Source of the DNA: an uncultured Bacilli bacterium
Lineage (GTDB): Bacteria; Bacillota_I; Bacilli_A; RFN20; CAG-288
Direction of reading: 5' to 3'
Length of the DNA: 8,035 nucleotides
Assembly (NCBI GenBank): GCA_948525355.1
Contig: CAOSOP010000048.1
Coordinates: 1-8,035 of the forward strand
Shown: in pieces, positions 1-6,597 of the stretch
How the letters are laid out: each line of letters starts with the position of its first letter
How positions within the stretch are numbered: position 1 is the first letter of the stretch
Made by a program: the position numbers and the translations under genes
The notes under the pieces: generated by a model
What the model was told of the DNA's origin: nothing
What the model saw: only the letters and a program-made list of their open reading frames with translations
Databases searched by the model: none

Positions 1-1
1 T

Positions 2-196
2 TATTATATAGGAAATTGCACCCAAAACTACTATCCAAAAGTGTACATGGGTACTACTCAAACAGTCACATACTACTGGAACCACGACAACCAAAATGGC
101 ACCGTAACCGACCAAATTTACACGAAAAATATATGGCCAAAAAACTACCAGCAAGACTCACAAAAAGGCGAAGAACTTAGAATTATAAATGTGTGA
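2..196 (+). CDS. C-terminal fragment of an unrecognised protein (5' end outside the window)
   Basis: This reading frame is open from base 2 to the TGA at 194-196 and gives the last 64 residues of a protein that starts upstream of the window. I do not recognise a family. The tail is rich in Tyr, Asn, Gln and Thr (for example VTYYWNHDNQNGT and YTKNIWPKNYQQDSQKGEE) and has no membrane segment and no LPXTG sorting signal. Codon choice favours C-ending codons (ACC, TAC, AAC, GAC). Positions 1-180 are about 38% G+C with more C (43) than G (26), clearly different from the AT-rich gene downstream. Such composition could fit a secreted or surface protein or recently acquired DNA; both are guesses. Frame 1 is also open to a TAG at 178-180, but its translation is Arg/Lys/Leu-rich and less protein-like. 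The gap of 188 bases to the next start makes shared translation unlikely. Confidence 0.55.
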   Translation, partial: YYIGNCTQNYYPKVYMGTTQTVTYYWNHDNQNGTVTDQIYTKNIWPKNYQQDSQKGEELRIINV

Positions 197-218
197 TTTA
201 TTTGTTAATGTTTCGGAT

Positions 219-247
219 TTGTGTACATAGAATAAATAATATTTAAT
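219..247 (+). promoter_or_regulatory. Weak sigma-A promoter candidate for the giant lipoprotein gene
   Basis: TTGTGT at 219-224 and TTTAAT at 242-247 are separated by 17 bases. The first matches the -35 consensus at three of six positions and the second matches TATAAT at five of six. In DNA this AT-rich several chance matches are expected, and a perfect TATAAT at 257-262 lacks a partner -35 box at 16-18 bases. If this candidate is right, the leader before the start codon is about 130 bases and includes the hairpin at 345-368. Confidence 0.22.
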
Positions 248-250
248 ATA

Positions 251-273
251 AATATATATAATTATTATATATT
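251..273. other. All-A/T palindrome in the intergenic gap
   Basis: AATATATA at 251-258 is the exact reverse complement of TATATATT at 266-273, with a seven-base loop. It lies 55 bases after the stop of the upstream gene and is followed by a short T-rich stretch. It has no G-C pair, so it would be a weak terminator at best. It could instead be part of a melted, AT-rich promoter region or a chance palindrome in low-complexity DNA. Confidence 0.25.
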
Positions 274-344
274 AATTGTTTTATTATAAAATCATTTAAT
301 GCGAAAATATTAGACTTTTTTATCTTTTTTTAATAAAGTATTAA

Positions 345-368
345 TGGCACAAAATACTTTTTGTGCTA
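345..368 (+). promoter_or_regulatory. Leader hairpin abutting the lipoprotein ribosome-binding site
   Basis: GCACAAAA at 347-354 pairs perfectly with TTTTGTGC at 359-366 around the four-base loop TACT. A G-U pair (346/367) and a T-A pair (345/368) extend the stem to ten pairs. The stem closes exactly at the first base of the AGGATGG sequence in front of the start codon. No T-run follows, so it is not a terminator. A hairpin this close to the ribosome site could protect the 5' end of a 6-kb message or tune initiation; that role is inferred, while the pairing is direct. Confidence 0.5.
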
Positions 369-380
369 GGATGGAAAGGA
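368..380 (+). promoter_or_regulatory. Ribosome-binding site that fixes the lipoprotein start at 384
   Basis: AGGATGG (368-374) lies nine bases before the ATG at 384, and AAGGA (376-380) lies three bases before it; the first has the more normal spacing. A longer in-frame reading begins with GTG at 363, but that codon sits inside the hairpin stem, lacks a ribosome site, and would put seven extra residues in front of a textbook signal peptide. The ATG at 371 is in another frame and stops after nine codons. Confidence 0.6.
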
Positions 381-383
381 TTT

Positions 384-3300
384 ATGAGAAAAAGATCTAA
401 GTTTTTTACCTTTTTCTGTTTATCTGCTGTTACATTCTTAACTGGTTGTGGAGTGGGCAATGTATTATTCCCAGCTAATCGGCCAGATGTGAATGTATCA
501 GATTTTGATGACCCTGAATTACAAAATAAATATATGGACAGAGTTTCTGAAGCTCCTGATACCATTAGTAATATAAATGATGTTCTATTTATGACGGCTG
601 GAACATTGCGTGATTCTAAGTATTGGACATCTTTGGCAGAGGGTAAAGTTACCGCTAAGGTTGGTGGTATGATTCCATACGATCAACATGTTTTATCGAA
701 AAGAACGATTAATGTAAGTGAAGAAGAAAGAGAGTGTTTCTTCCAAACGAATGCAATATCTGCTTTTGTTACTGCTGCTGAGCAGAGGTTTACTAACAAG
801 AATTCTTGGCTCGTAAGGAAGGGCAAGAATCCAAAATTAAATAGTGCAGATTATACAAATTCTAAGATAATAGGTTATTCACAAAAGGGATATTTAAATG
901 TTTATGGAAATACTCAAGATGGTTTATGTAACTATGTCTTAAACGATTTTTCTGTCTTAAATGGTGAATACAAAGGAATGGAAGATGATTTGTATATTTT
1001 TTATTATCAACTTGATCCAAAAATTGCAGGCGGTAGGTATATTCGTGAAGTTAAATACATGGCAAATGCATCCGATTATCCACTTTTTAAAAATGCTGAG
1101 TTGACAATTAAAATTGATAAGAATTATCGCGTACATGAATTAATAAGCAATGACATATATAATGTCTCAATAATGAATGGATTGGATTGTAATTCAAAGA
1201 TTGTTGATAAATTCACTTATTATGAATCAAACATTAGTATTCCGGAAAAAGAAGATTTTAAAGAAATGTTTGGTGTTGTTAATAATGAAGGTGATGTGGT
1301 TAATGAAAAACAAGCTATGGATTATCTTCAGGATGCTGCCGAGCCTTTCTTGTCTAGCAAGAATCCAATTAATATAGAAGTTGACTTAAATATGGAAGGA
1401 AACAAACTTCCAATATTCGTGTCTTTGGATTTAAATAAGCAAATTGCAAAAGTATCTTTGGATGATAAAGTGCTTATTTATTATTTCAATAACAAAGCGT
1501 ATCTATATGCTGGTGACAAACTTAATTTTGTTGTTGATAAAGATCAACTGCTTGAAGCAGTTGAATTGTTTATTCCTGGTTTTTCAATAAACAATATTTC
1601 TTTAGAAAAACTTTTGAATTCAAGCTTGATTCAAAATATGATGGGAAATATTGATATGGTTAAAACAAATAATTCAGTTATTTTAAATATTGAAGCTGAA
1701 GGAATGCTAGTTAAAATGAATTTAGATTTGAATTCTAATGATAAAGCTTCGTTTTCTAATATTGAATTTAGTAAACTTGATGACTTTTTAAGTTTAAATG
1801 GTAAAGTTAGTTTTAATGTTAATGAACATAAATTTATTGATATGCCAACTGATTTAAATGAAATAAATAATTTGACAAGTTTTGCTACAGCATTAAATGA
1901 ATATATTGTGAACAAGAGGTTTAAAGGAAACATAAATGCTAAAGTCAGTGATGAACTAAGCATTAATGGAAGTTTTGCTTTTGATTTAAGTACTATTAAT
2001 CAAGGTAGTATAAATTTAGATTTAACATATAAAGGAGAAGTTATAAGCCTAGAGTTTGTTCTTTTTAACAATAATATATATCTTTTGGTAAATGATGTAA
2101 CTGTTAAGTTATCAATTGATGAAGTTAAGAGTTTAATTAAAAATATATTTTCGCATTTGGATTTATCAAATTCTTCTAGCAGTATAGATTCTTTATTGAG
2201 TTGTTTTGATTTATCAAATCTTTATGGTGATTTAGAAAAAATAAATTCTTCAATTAATCACATTATGTTTGAAGATGATTGTTTCGACATATCTATAGGA
2301 CTAGATTCGGTTTCAATTGGTTCGGATGTCAATATAAAACATGTTTTTGAAACAAATGAATTTACATTTGATTATTCAGATATTGTAAAAATAAATGTTA
2401 TACCAGGAGATGTGTTATCTTTAACTATTCCAAATAAGGTAGATGTCGGTTATGACCACTTAAACAATTTAATGAATTCCATCTTTAGTTTTATAGATGA
2501 AAAGAAATTTGAATTGAATGGAAGCGTGTTATTATCAGAGAATGATCGCATTGATATAAAGGCTTTAATTGATTTAAATACTAAAGAATTAAGTGGATCG
2601 ATATCATTTAGTCTATTAAATATGCAAGGAAAGATTAAGTTTGCTTATAGTGATAATCAAATATTATTCTATATTTCAGATGAAATTAAAGCAAAATTAA
2701 CACCTGAAGAAATGATTCAACTATACGATAAGTTAAAAGAAATATTGAATCAAAAAATCGACTTATCTAAGTTAAGTCTTCCTAAACTTGATCCAAATGA
2801 GATTAAGATAGGCGATTTATTGAAATGTATTACTTTGAATAAGAATTCGTTGAATGTTGATTTGGATTTTGGAATCTTAGGTTTACCAGTTTTAAGTGAT
2901 AAAAATGTCAAGATTGAATACAATTATGACTTGAACCAAATTGATATTAAATATGATGAAAGTTTATTTAGTCTAAAACTTAATACGAACATTGCTGTTG
3001 AAGTTATTGATAGTAAGGGTGCAATGGGTTATAGTGAAATAGAAGGAATTATCGATAGTATTTATAATTTAGCTTCTAGCACAACATCATTTGATATCAA
3101 CTTAAATATTAACAATAAGTCTTACACTGCAAACTATAAAACCGATGGTACAAGCATTTCTTTATACTTGCCATTAAGCGAAACAGAGTATATTCATATT
3201 TATTATGAAGGAAATGATTTATTCTTCATTGATGCGCTAGGATTGAAACTTAGTGGTAGCAAAACTTCTATGCTTAAAGTATTAAATAATGCATTTGATG

Positions 3301-6300
3301 CTTATAAGGATAAGTTAGATATTAGTGTTGTTGGAAAACTTATGGATTTAATTTCTGTTGAATCAGGCAATGAATACAAGATCAACATTAATAATGCGAT
3401 TAAGAAGTTTGACTATAATGAGCAGTCATTATTGCTAGTAGTAGATAAATATAGCATTGAAGTTTCGTTTAATAATGATGAATTTGTAACTATTAAATCA
3501 AATGATTTTACGGCTACATTTATTAAGAATCAATCAAATGCAATACCAGAATTTAACAAATTAGATTGTGTTGATTTGTCTGAGTTAGAAAAAGTTAGTT
3601 TAGCAACATATCTAGATATTTATATGTTCTTAAATTCTAAATCGTATAGTTTGAATCTCAATGGTGTTAAGTTTAATTTAGGTGGTAACCAATACAGCAT
3701 TTCTGGTCGAGCTATAATTGATTTAGTCAATAAAGCAATTAGTTTTGAAGGAACTCTTTCAGATGGTGTTGAAACATCTAATTTATCTGTTGTTTTCATC
3801 GATAAAACTTTCTATATTGATTTGAATAATGGAAATATGTTGTTAAAAGTCAGTCTAGATGAACTGACATCACTTATTCCTTCTGATGGATTTGATAGTG
3901 CTAGTAATATTGATTTATCTAATATTATTAGAAGTGTTCTTTCGTCAATGAAGAGTCTTTCAGTCACTGATAATTCAATAAATATTGGATTTAAAAACAC
4001 TGATTATAATGTTGAAGGCTATATTAAATATATAAATGAGTATGGTCTTGTAATTAACTGCAACTATGGTGAAGTGAGTATTTCTTCTTCAAGTTATGGA
4101 GTTGAAATAAATGATTTAAATAATGAATATGTTTCACTAACAACACTACTAAGTTATGGTAAAGAATTGCAAGGATATAGTAAACTTCAAGGTTCAATTG
4201 AGGTAAGTACATATATAACAAAGCTAGGTAAAATAGATATTATAGGATCAGTAGGTATTGATACAAATAATAAACTAAATCTTGAGTTTAATTTAGCAAT
4301 ATCTAACAGCGATTTCTTTGTCAATGTAAATATTAAAAAGATTGGAATGGACTATTATATTGATTTAGGAAATTTAAAGATTAAGCTAAACAATGATGAA
4401 CTCTTTAACCTTATCTTTAAAATAAATGATACATTTAATCTAGGACTTGATGAAGAGAGTGTTATGAATTTCAAGCATTTAATCGAGAGCGCAAGTACTG
4501 GAAACATCAATGAATTGCTTGGCCTAATATTTAATAATGATGGTGGTTCAAATGGCAATTCACCTTTATCATTAGATGCTTTCACTGGAATTAATTTAGT
4601 TAAAGTTATCAATAGCTTAAAGTTAGACGCAAATAATTTGAGTCTTTCATTACCATTAAGCAATGTAATTGCTGAATTAGGAAATATCGACATCAGTTTA
4701 AGAAGAACCGCTGATGGTGAAAGTGACTTGGATAAATTTGTTTTAAACATTGATGGTGATTCATCCTTAAAGAATGTCTACTTGGAATTTAATAATTCAC
4801 TTATAGTTTCAACTCCAAGCTATGCCAGCACTGCTTATATTTATTATAATGAATTAGTTAATATAATTGAAAAATCAACTGATTTAATGAATACGATTAG
4901 TAAGAAACAATTTGCCTTATCGGTTGATGGAAATGTTAAATCAGATGGTGTTATTACATATTCATATAAGGCTAATCTTTCACTTGATATAAGCGATACT
5001 AAGAATATAAAAATGAAATTTAATGCTGAAGTTATCGGTCCACAAAACACTGGTAATGCATTAAGTTATCGAATTAATGGTTCAATGGTCGATAACACGC
5101 TCTATATGACTTATAATGAAAACTTAAACATTCAGATGGATATTAAGCAAATGCTCCAATTAGTCAGATATCTGACTGAACTGCTTCATATTAATTCTGA
5201 CTTAATCAGTGGAATACTTGATGGAGTTACTGAAGGATTAGGTGGTGGTGTATTTGATAATGTTATACCTGACATGTCTTCTTTAAATATCGATATCAAT
5301 AAGTTTATTCATAGTCTCAGTGTAGAAAAGTCTGAGGAAACTGGTCTACTAGGTGCTTTAAATCTTATGCTTAACTGCGAAGATATTTATGCTAATATGT
5401 CCGGATTCAATCCAAATCTCGATAAAGATGGAAATATTATAAGCACAACGAATACAGTGCTCAATGCTTCGATTAACACAGAAAATGGCTATATTAGTGA
5501 AATTAATATTTCTAATGTATATGCTTCGCTATCAGAAATATTTAGTATTAATGTCATATTTGATAACAGCATATATAATTCTGAAATAGTAGATTTAGGT
5601 ATTAATGTTCCAAGTGACACTTCTATTTATTATAACTTTAACGACATTACACCACTAGTTAAAATGTTTGTAAATACTGCTAACATTGCCTCATATGACC
5701 TTATAGGTGAGTTATTCTTCACCCTCTATTTAAAGGTTGGCTCAATAAATCTTGGTAGTGTCTTAGGAACAAAAAATATTCCTATCAGAGTTCAAATAGA
5801 ATTAGATGAAAATTCTATTCCTAATGTTCATGTAACGATAAATTGTAATAAGGCCGTGTCTTACTTATTCATTATAGTGTTTGCTAAAGGCACTATCGAT
5901 ATTTACTATACTGGTAAAACGCAAGAGTTGTATATTAGACGAGATGGTGAATACAAGTATTATGGTATTGCAGAACTTCAAGATAATGATAAACTTTGTG
6001 AAATGATTAATTTCATTATGAAACCTTCTAGTATGGTTTCTGATCAGATTAAGAAAAACATGAATGGTGGATTTGTTGTCAATAACCCAATTAAGTTTGA
6101 AAACATCTTGAATCAATATGAGTCAACATATAGCAATAACATTTATAACTATCATTTGAATATATCAGGTTCAACATTATTAAAAGAGAATCTCGATAAT
6201 ATTGATCTAAAGATTGAAACAATTCATTCTAGTTATGAAAAAGATAATGAAGCTATAAGCGTTGATTATCTAAAGAAAATTGATGTAGAAACTATACTTA

Positions 6301-6419
6301 TGAATATGCTAAAAATAAGAGTTAATGGAAGTTTGGAAAACATTTATTCAGACAAAATGTACACTAGTGTTCCAGTAGAAATTCCTGCCGGAATGCTTGA
6401 AAATAAAACAGGTTGGTAA
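384..6419 (+). CDS. Giant repeat-containing lipoprotein (2,011 aa), probably extracytoplasmic
   Basis: The protein begins with a lipoprotein signal peptide: basic residues R2-K6, a hydrophobic stretch F7-L19, and lipobox L19-T20-G21-C22, so C22 should be lipidated and the rest face outward. Residues 23-307 form an N-terminal part that is not clearly repetitive but is also strand-rich. Residues 308-2011 form eight degenerate units beginning near 308, 497, 696, 888, 1069, 1250, 1492 and 1756. Each has a helix, several strands of alternating hydrophobic residues, a core strand such as FYIDL or DYYIDLG, then a short helix of the SLDELTSLI type. A second strand motif (for example KNSLNVDLDF or DNSINIGF) follows about 53-93 residues later in most units. 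I see no other membrane span, sorting signal or enzyme motif. Tryptophan occurs only at three sites, all outside the central repeats, and about eleven cysteines follow C22. The fold pattern recalls LolA/LppX/DUF6612-type lipoproteins, which are usually single-domain; that assignment is inference. Function is unknown. Confidence 0.93.
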   Translation: MRKRSKFFTFFCLSAVTFLTGCGVGNVLFPANRPDVNVSDFDDPELQNKYMDRVSEAPDTISNINDVLFMTAGTLRDSKYWTSLAEGKVTAKVGGMIPYDQHVLSKRTINVSEEERECFFQTNAISAFVTAAEQRFTNKNSWLVRKGKNPKLNSADYTNSKIIGYSQKGYLNVYGNTQDGLCNYVLNDFSVLNGEYKGMEDDLYIFYYQLDPKIAGGRYIREVKYMANASDYPLFKNAELTIKIDKNYRVHELISNDIYNVSIMNGLDCNSKIVDKFTYYESNISIPEKEDFKEMFGVVNNEGDVVNEKQAMDYLQDAAEPFLSSKNPINIEVDLNMEGNKLPIFVSLDLNKQIAKVSLDDKVLIYYFNNKAYLYAGDKLNFVVDKDQLLEAVELFIPGFSINNISLEKLLNSSLIQNMMGNIDMVKTNNSVILNIEAEGMLVKMNLDLNSNDKASFSNIEFSKLDDFLSLNGKVSFNVNEHKFIDMPTDLNEINNLTSFATALNEYIVNKRFKGNINAKVSDELSINGSFAFDLSTINQGSINLDLTYKGEVISLEFVLFNNNIYLLVNDVTVKLSIDEVKSLIKNIFSHLDLSNSSSSIDSLLSCFDLSNLYGDLEKINSSINHIMFEDDCFDISIGLDSVSIGSDVNIKHVFETNEFTFDYSDIVKINVIPGDVLSLTIPNKVDVGYDHLNNLMNSIFSFIDEKKFELNGSVLLSENDRIDIKALIDLNTKELSGSISFSLLNMQGKIKFAYSDNQILFYISDEIKAKLTPEEMIQLYDKLKEILNQKIDLSKLSLPKLDPNEIKIGDLLKCITLNKNSLNVDLDFGILGLPVLSDKNVKIEYNYDLNQIDIKYDESLFSLKLNTNIAVEVIDSKGAMGYSEIEGIIDSIYNLASSTTSFDINLNINNKSYTANYKTDGTSISLYLPLSETEYIHIYYEGNDLFFIDALGLKLSGSKTSMLKVLNNAFDAYKDKLDISVVGKLMDLISVESGNEYKININNAIKKFDYNEQSLLLVVDKYSIEVSFNNDEFVTIKSNDFTATFIKNQSNAIPEFNKLDCVDLSELEKVSLATYLDIYMFLNSKSYSLNLNGVKFNLGGNQYSISGRAIIDLVNKAISFEGTLSDGVETSNLSVVFIDKTFYIDLNNGNMLLKVSLDELTSLIPSDGFDSASNIDLSNIIRSVLSSMKSLSVTDNSINIGFKNTDYNVEGYIKYINEYGLVINCNYGEVSISSSSYGVEINDLNNEYVSLTTLLSYGKELQGYSKLQGSIEVSTYITKLGKIDIIGSVGIDTNNKLNLEFNLAISNSDFFVNVNIKKIGMDYYIDLGNLKIKLNNDELFNLIFKINDTFNLGLDEESVMNFKHLIESASTGNINELLGLIFNNDGGSNGNSPLSLDAFTGINLVKVINSLKLDANNLSLSLPLSNVIAELGNIDISLRRTADGESDLDKFVLNIDGDSSLKNVYLEFNNSLIVSTPSYASTAYIYYNELVNIIEKSTDLMNTISKKQFALSVDGNVKSDGVITYSYKANLSLDISDTKNIKMKFNAEVIGPQNTGNALSYRINGSMVDNTLYMTYNENLNIQMDIKQMLQLVRYLTELLHINSDLISGILDGVTEGLGGGVFDNVIPDMSSLNIDINKFIHSLSVEKSEETGLLGALNLMLNCEDIYANMSGFNPNLDKDGNIISTTNTVLNASINTENGYISEINISNVYASLSEIFSINVIFDNSIYNSEIVDLGINVPSDTSIYYNFNDITPLVKMFVNTANIASYDLIGELFFTLYLKVGSINLGSVLGTKNIPIRVQIELDENSIPNVHVTINCNKAVSYLFIIVFAKGTIDIYYTGKTQELYIRRDGEYKYYGIAELQDNDKLCEMINFIMKPSSMVSDQIKKNMNGGFVVNNPIKFENILNQYESTYSNNIYNYHLNISGSTLLKENLDNIDLKIETIHSSYEKDNEAISVDYLKKIDVETILMNMLKIRVNGSLENIYSDKMYTSVPVEIPAGMLENKTGW
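1305..6416 (+). repeat. Eight degenerate tandem protein units within the lipoprotein
   Basis: Unit boundaries by residue are about 308-496, 497-695, 696-887, 888-1068, 1069-1249, 1250-1491, 1492-1755 and 1756-2011. The core aromatic strand recurs at Y373, Y566, Y763, F948, Y1144, Y1325, Y1574 and Y1850, giving spacings of 193, 197, 185, 196, 181, 249 and 276. Examples are NIYLLVNDVTVKLSIDEV, TFYIDLNNGNMLLKVSLDEL and DYYIDLGNLKIKLNNDEL. A second motif recurs near N430, F634, N821, Q1014, N1197 and N1418. The units are recognisable only as protein; I see no DNA-level identity between them, so the duplications are old. Boundaries are by eye and may be off by 10-20 residues. Confidence 0.7.
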
Positions 6420-6442
6420 GTTATACTGGCCTGTTTTATTTT
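6401..6442 (+). terminator. Rho-independent terminator overlapping the end of the lipoprotein gene
   Basis: AAATAAAACAGG (6401-6412) pairs perfectly over 12 bases with CCTGTTTTATTT (6430-6441) around a 17-base loop that contains the stop codon TAA (6417-6419). A T-rich tract continues to 6448. The left arm lies inside the last codons of the gene. The stem has only three G-C pairs, so it is of moderate strength, but the position directly at the gene end supports the call. Confidence 0.7.
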
Positions 6443-6473
6443 GATTTTAAAACTTGAATGAACTATTGTTATA

Positions 6474-6490
6474 AACGTAACAAACACGTT
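6474..6490. other. Short inverted repeat AACGT-N7-ACGTT
   Basis: AACGT at 6474-6478 and ACGTT at 6486-6490 are inverted copies. The right arm shares two bases with the start of the first 25-bp direct repeat. It could be part of a compound operator for the ATPase gene, but five-base arms are easily found by chance. Confidence 0.18.
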
Positions 6491-6546
6491 ATCTCCAAAA
6501 AAGTGTAATATTTCTAATTTCTTATCTCCAAAAAAATGTAATATTT
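6489..6546 (+). repeat. Paired 25-bp direct repeat, probable operator upstream of the ATPase gene
   Basis: Copy 1 is at 6489-6513 and copy 2 at 6522-6546. Both start TTATCTCC, continue with a run of A, and end TGTAATATTT. They differ only at their fifteenth base (G in copy 1, A in copy 2), so 24 of 25 bases match. The spacer is eight bases and the start-to-start distance 33 bases, close to three helical turns, which would put both copies on about the same face of the DNA. Copy 2 ends one base before the -35 box of the ATPase promoter. That position suits an activator or repressor binding cooperatively. The binding protein is unknown; autoregulation by the downstream gene is only a possibility. 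Confidence 0.75.
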
Positions 6547-6547
6547 G

Positions 6548-6576
6548 TTGATTATTTAACTAGAAAGCAATATAAT
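6548..6576 (+). promoter_or_regulatory. Sigma-A promoter of the AAA/DUF4143 gene
   Basis: TTGATT (6548-6553) and TATAAT (6571-6576) are separated by exactly 17 bases. The -10 box is a perfect match and the -35 box matches at four of six positions. Transcription would start near 6583, leaving a leader of roughly 15 bases that holds little more than the ribosome site AAGGAG at 6587-6592. This makes the ATPase gene its own transcription unit, separate from the lipoprotein gene. Confidence 0.7.
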
Positions 6577-6597
6577 AACAATAGGGAAGGAGCTTTT

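Noticed and set aside
1..180. Alternative open frame 1 at the left edge ending TAG 178-180
   Set aside because: Its product is rich in Arg, Lys, Leu and His with no protein-like pattern, while the frame ending at 196 shows coherent codon preference for C-ending codons.
363..383. In-frame GTG start at 363 adding seven residues to the lipoprotein
   Set aside because: The GTG lies in the stem of the leader hairpin, has no ribosome site, and spoils a textbook signal peptide that starts at the ATG at 384.
1177..1377. 66-residue plus-strand frame inside the lipoprotein gene
   Set aside because: It is a frame shadow of the long gene, has no ribosome site and no recognisable protein features.
341..6116. 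Several minus-strand frames of 62-131 residues (for example 4355-4750 and 1631-1963)
   Set aside because: All lie antisense to the lipoprotein gene and give Leu/Ser/Phe-rich shadows of its Leu/Asn/Lys codons; none has a ribosome site or domain.
384..6419. LPXTG-type wall-anchored adhesin
   Set aside because: No LPXTG-like motif, C-terminal hydrophobic segment or basic tail exists; the protein ends EIPAGMLENKTGW and carries an N-terminal lipobox instead.
6489..6546. CRISPR array
   Set aside because: There are only two copies, the spacer is eight bases, the element abuts a promoter, and no cas gene is present.
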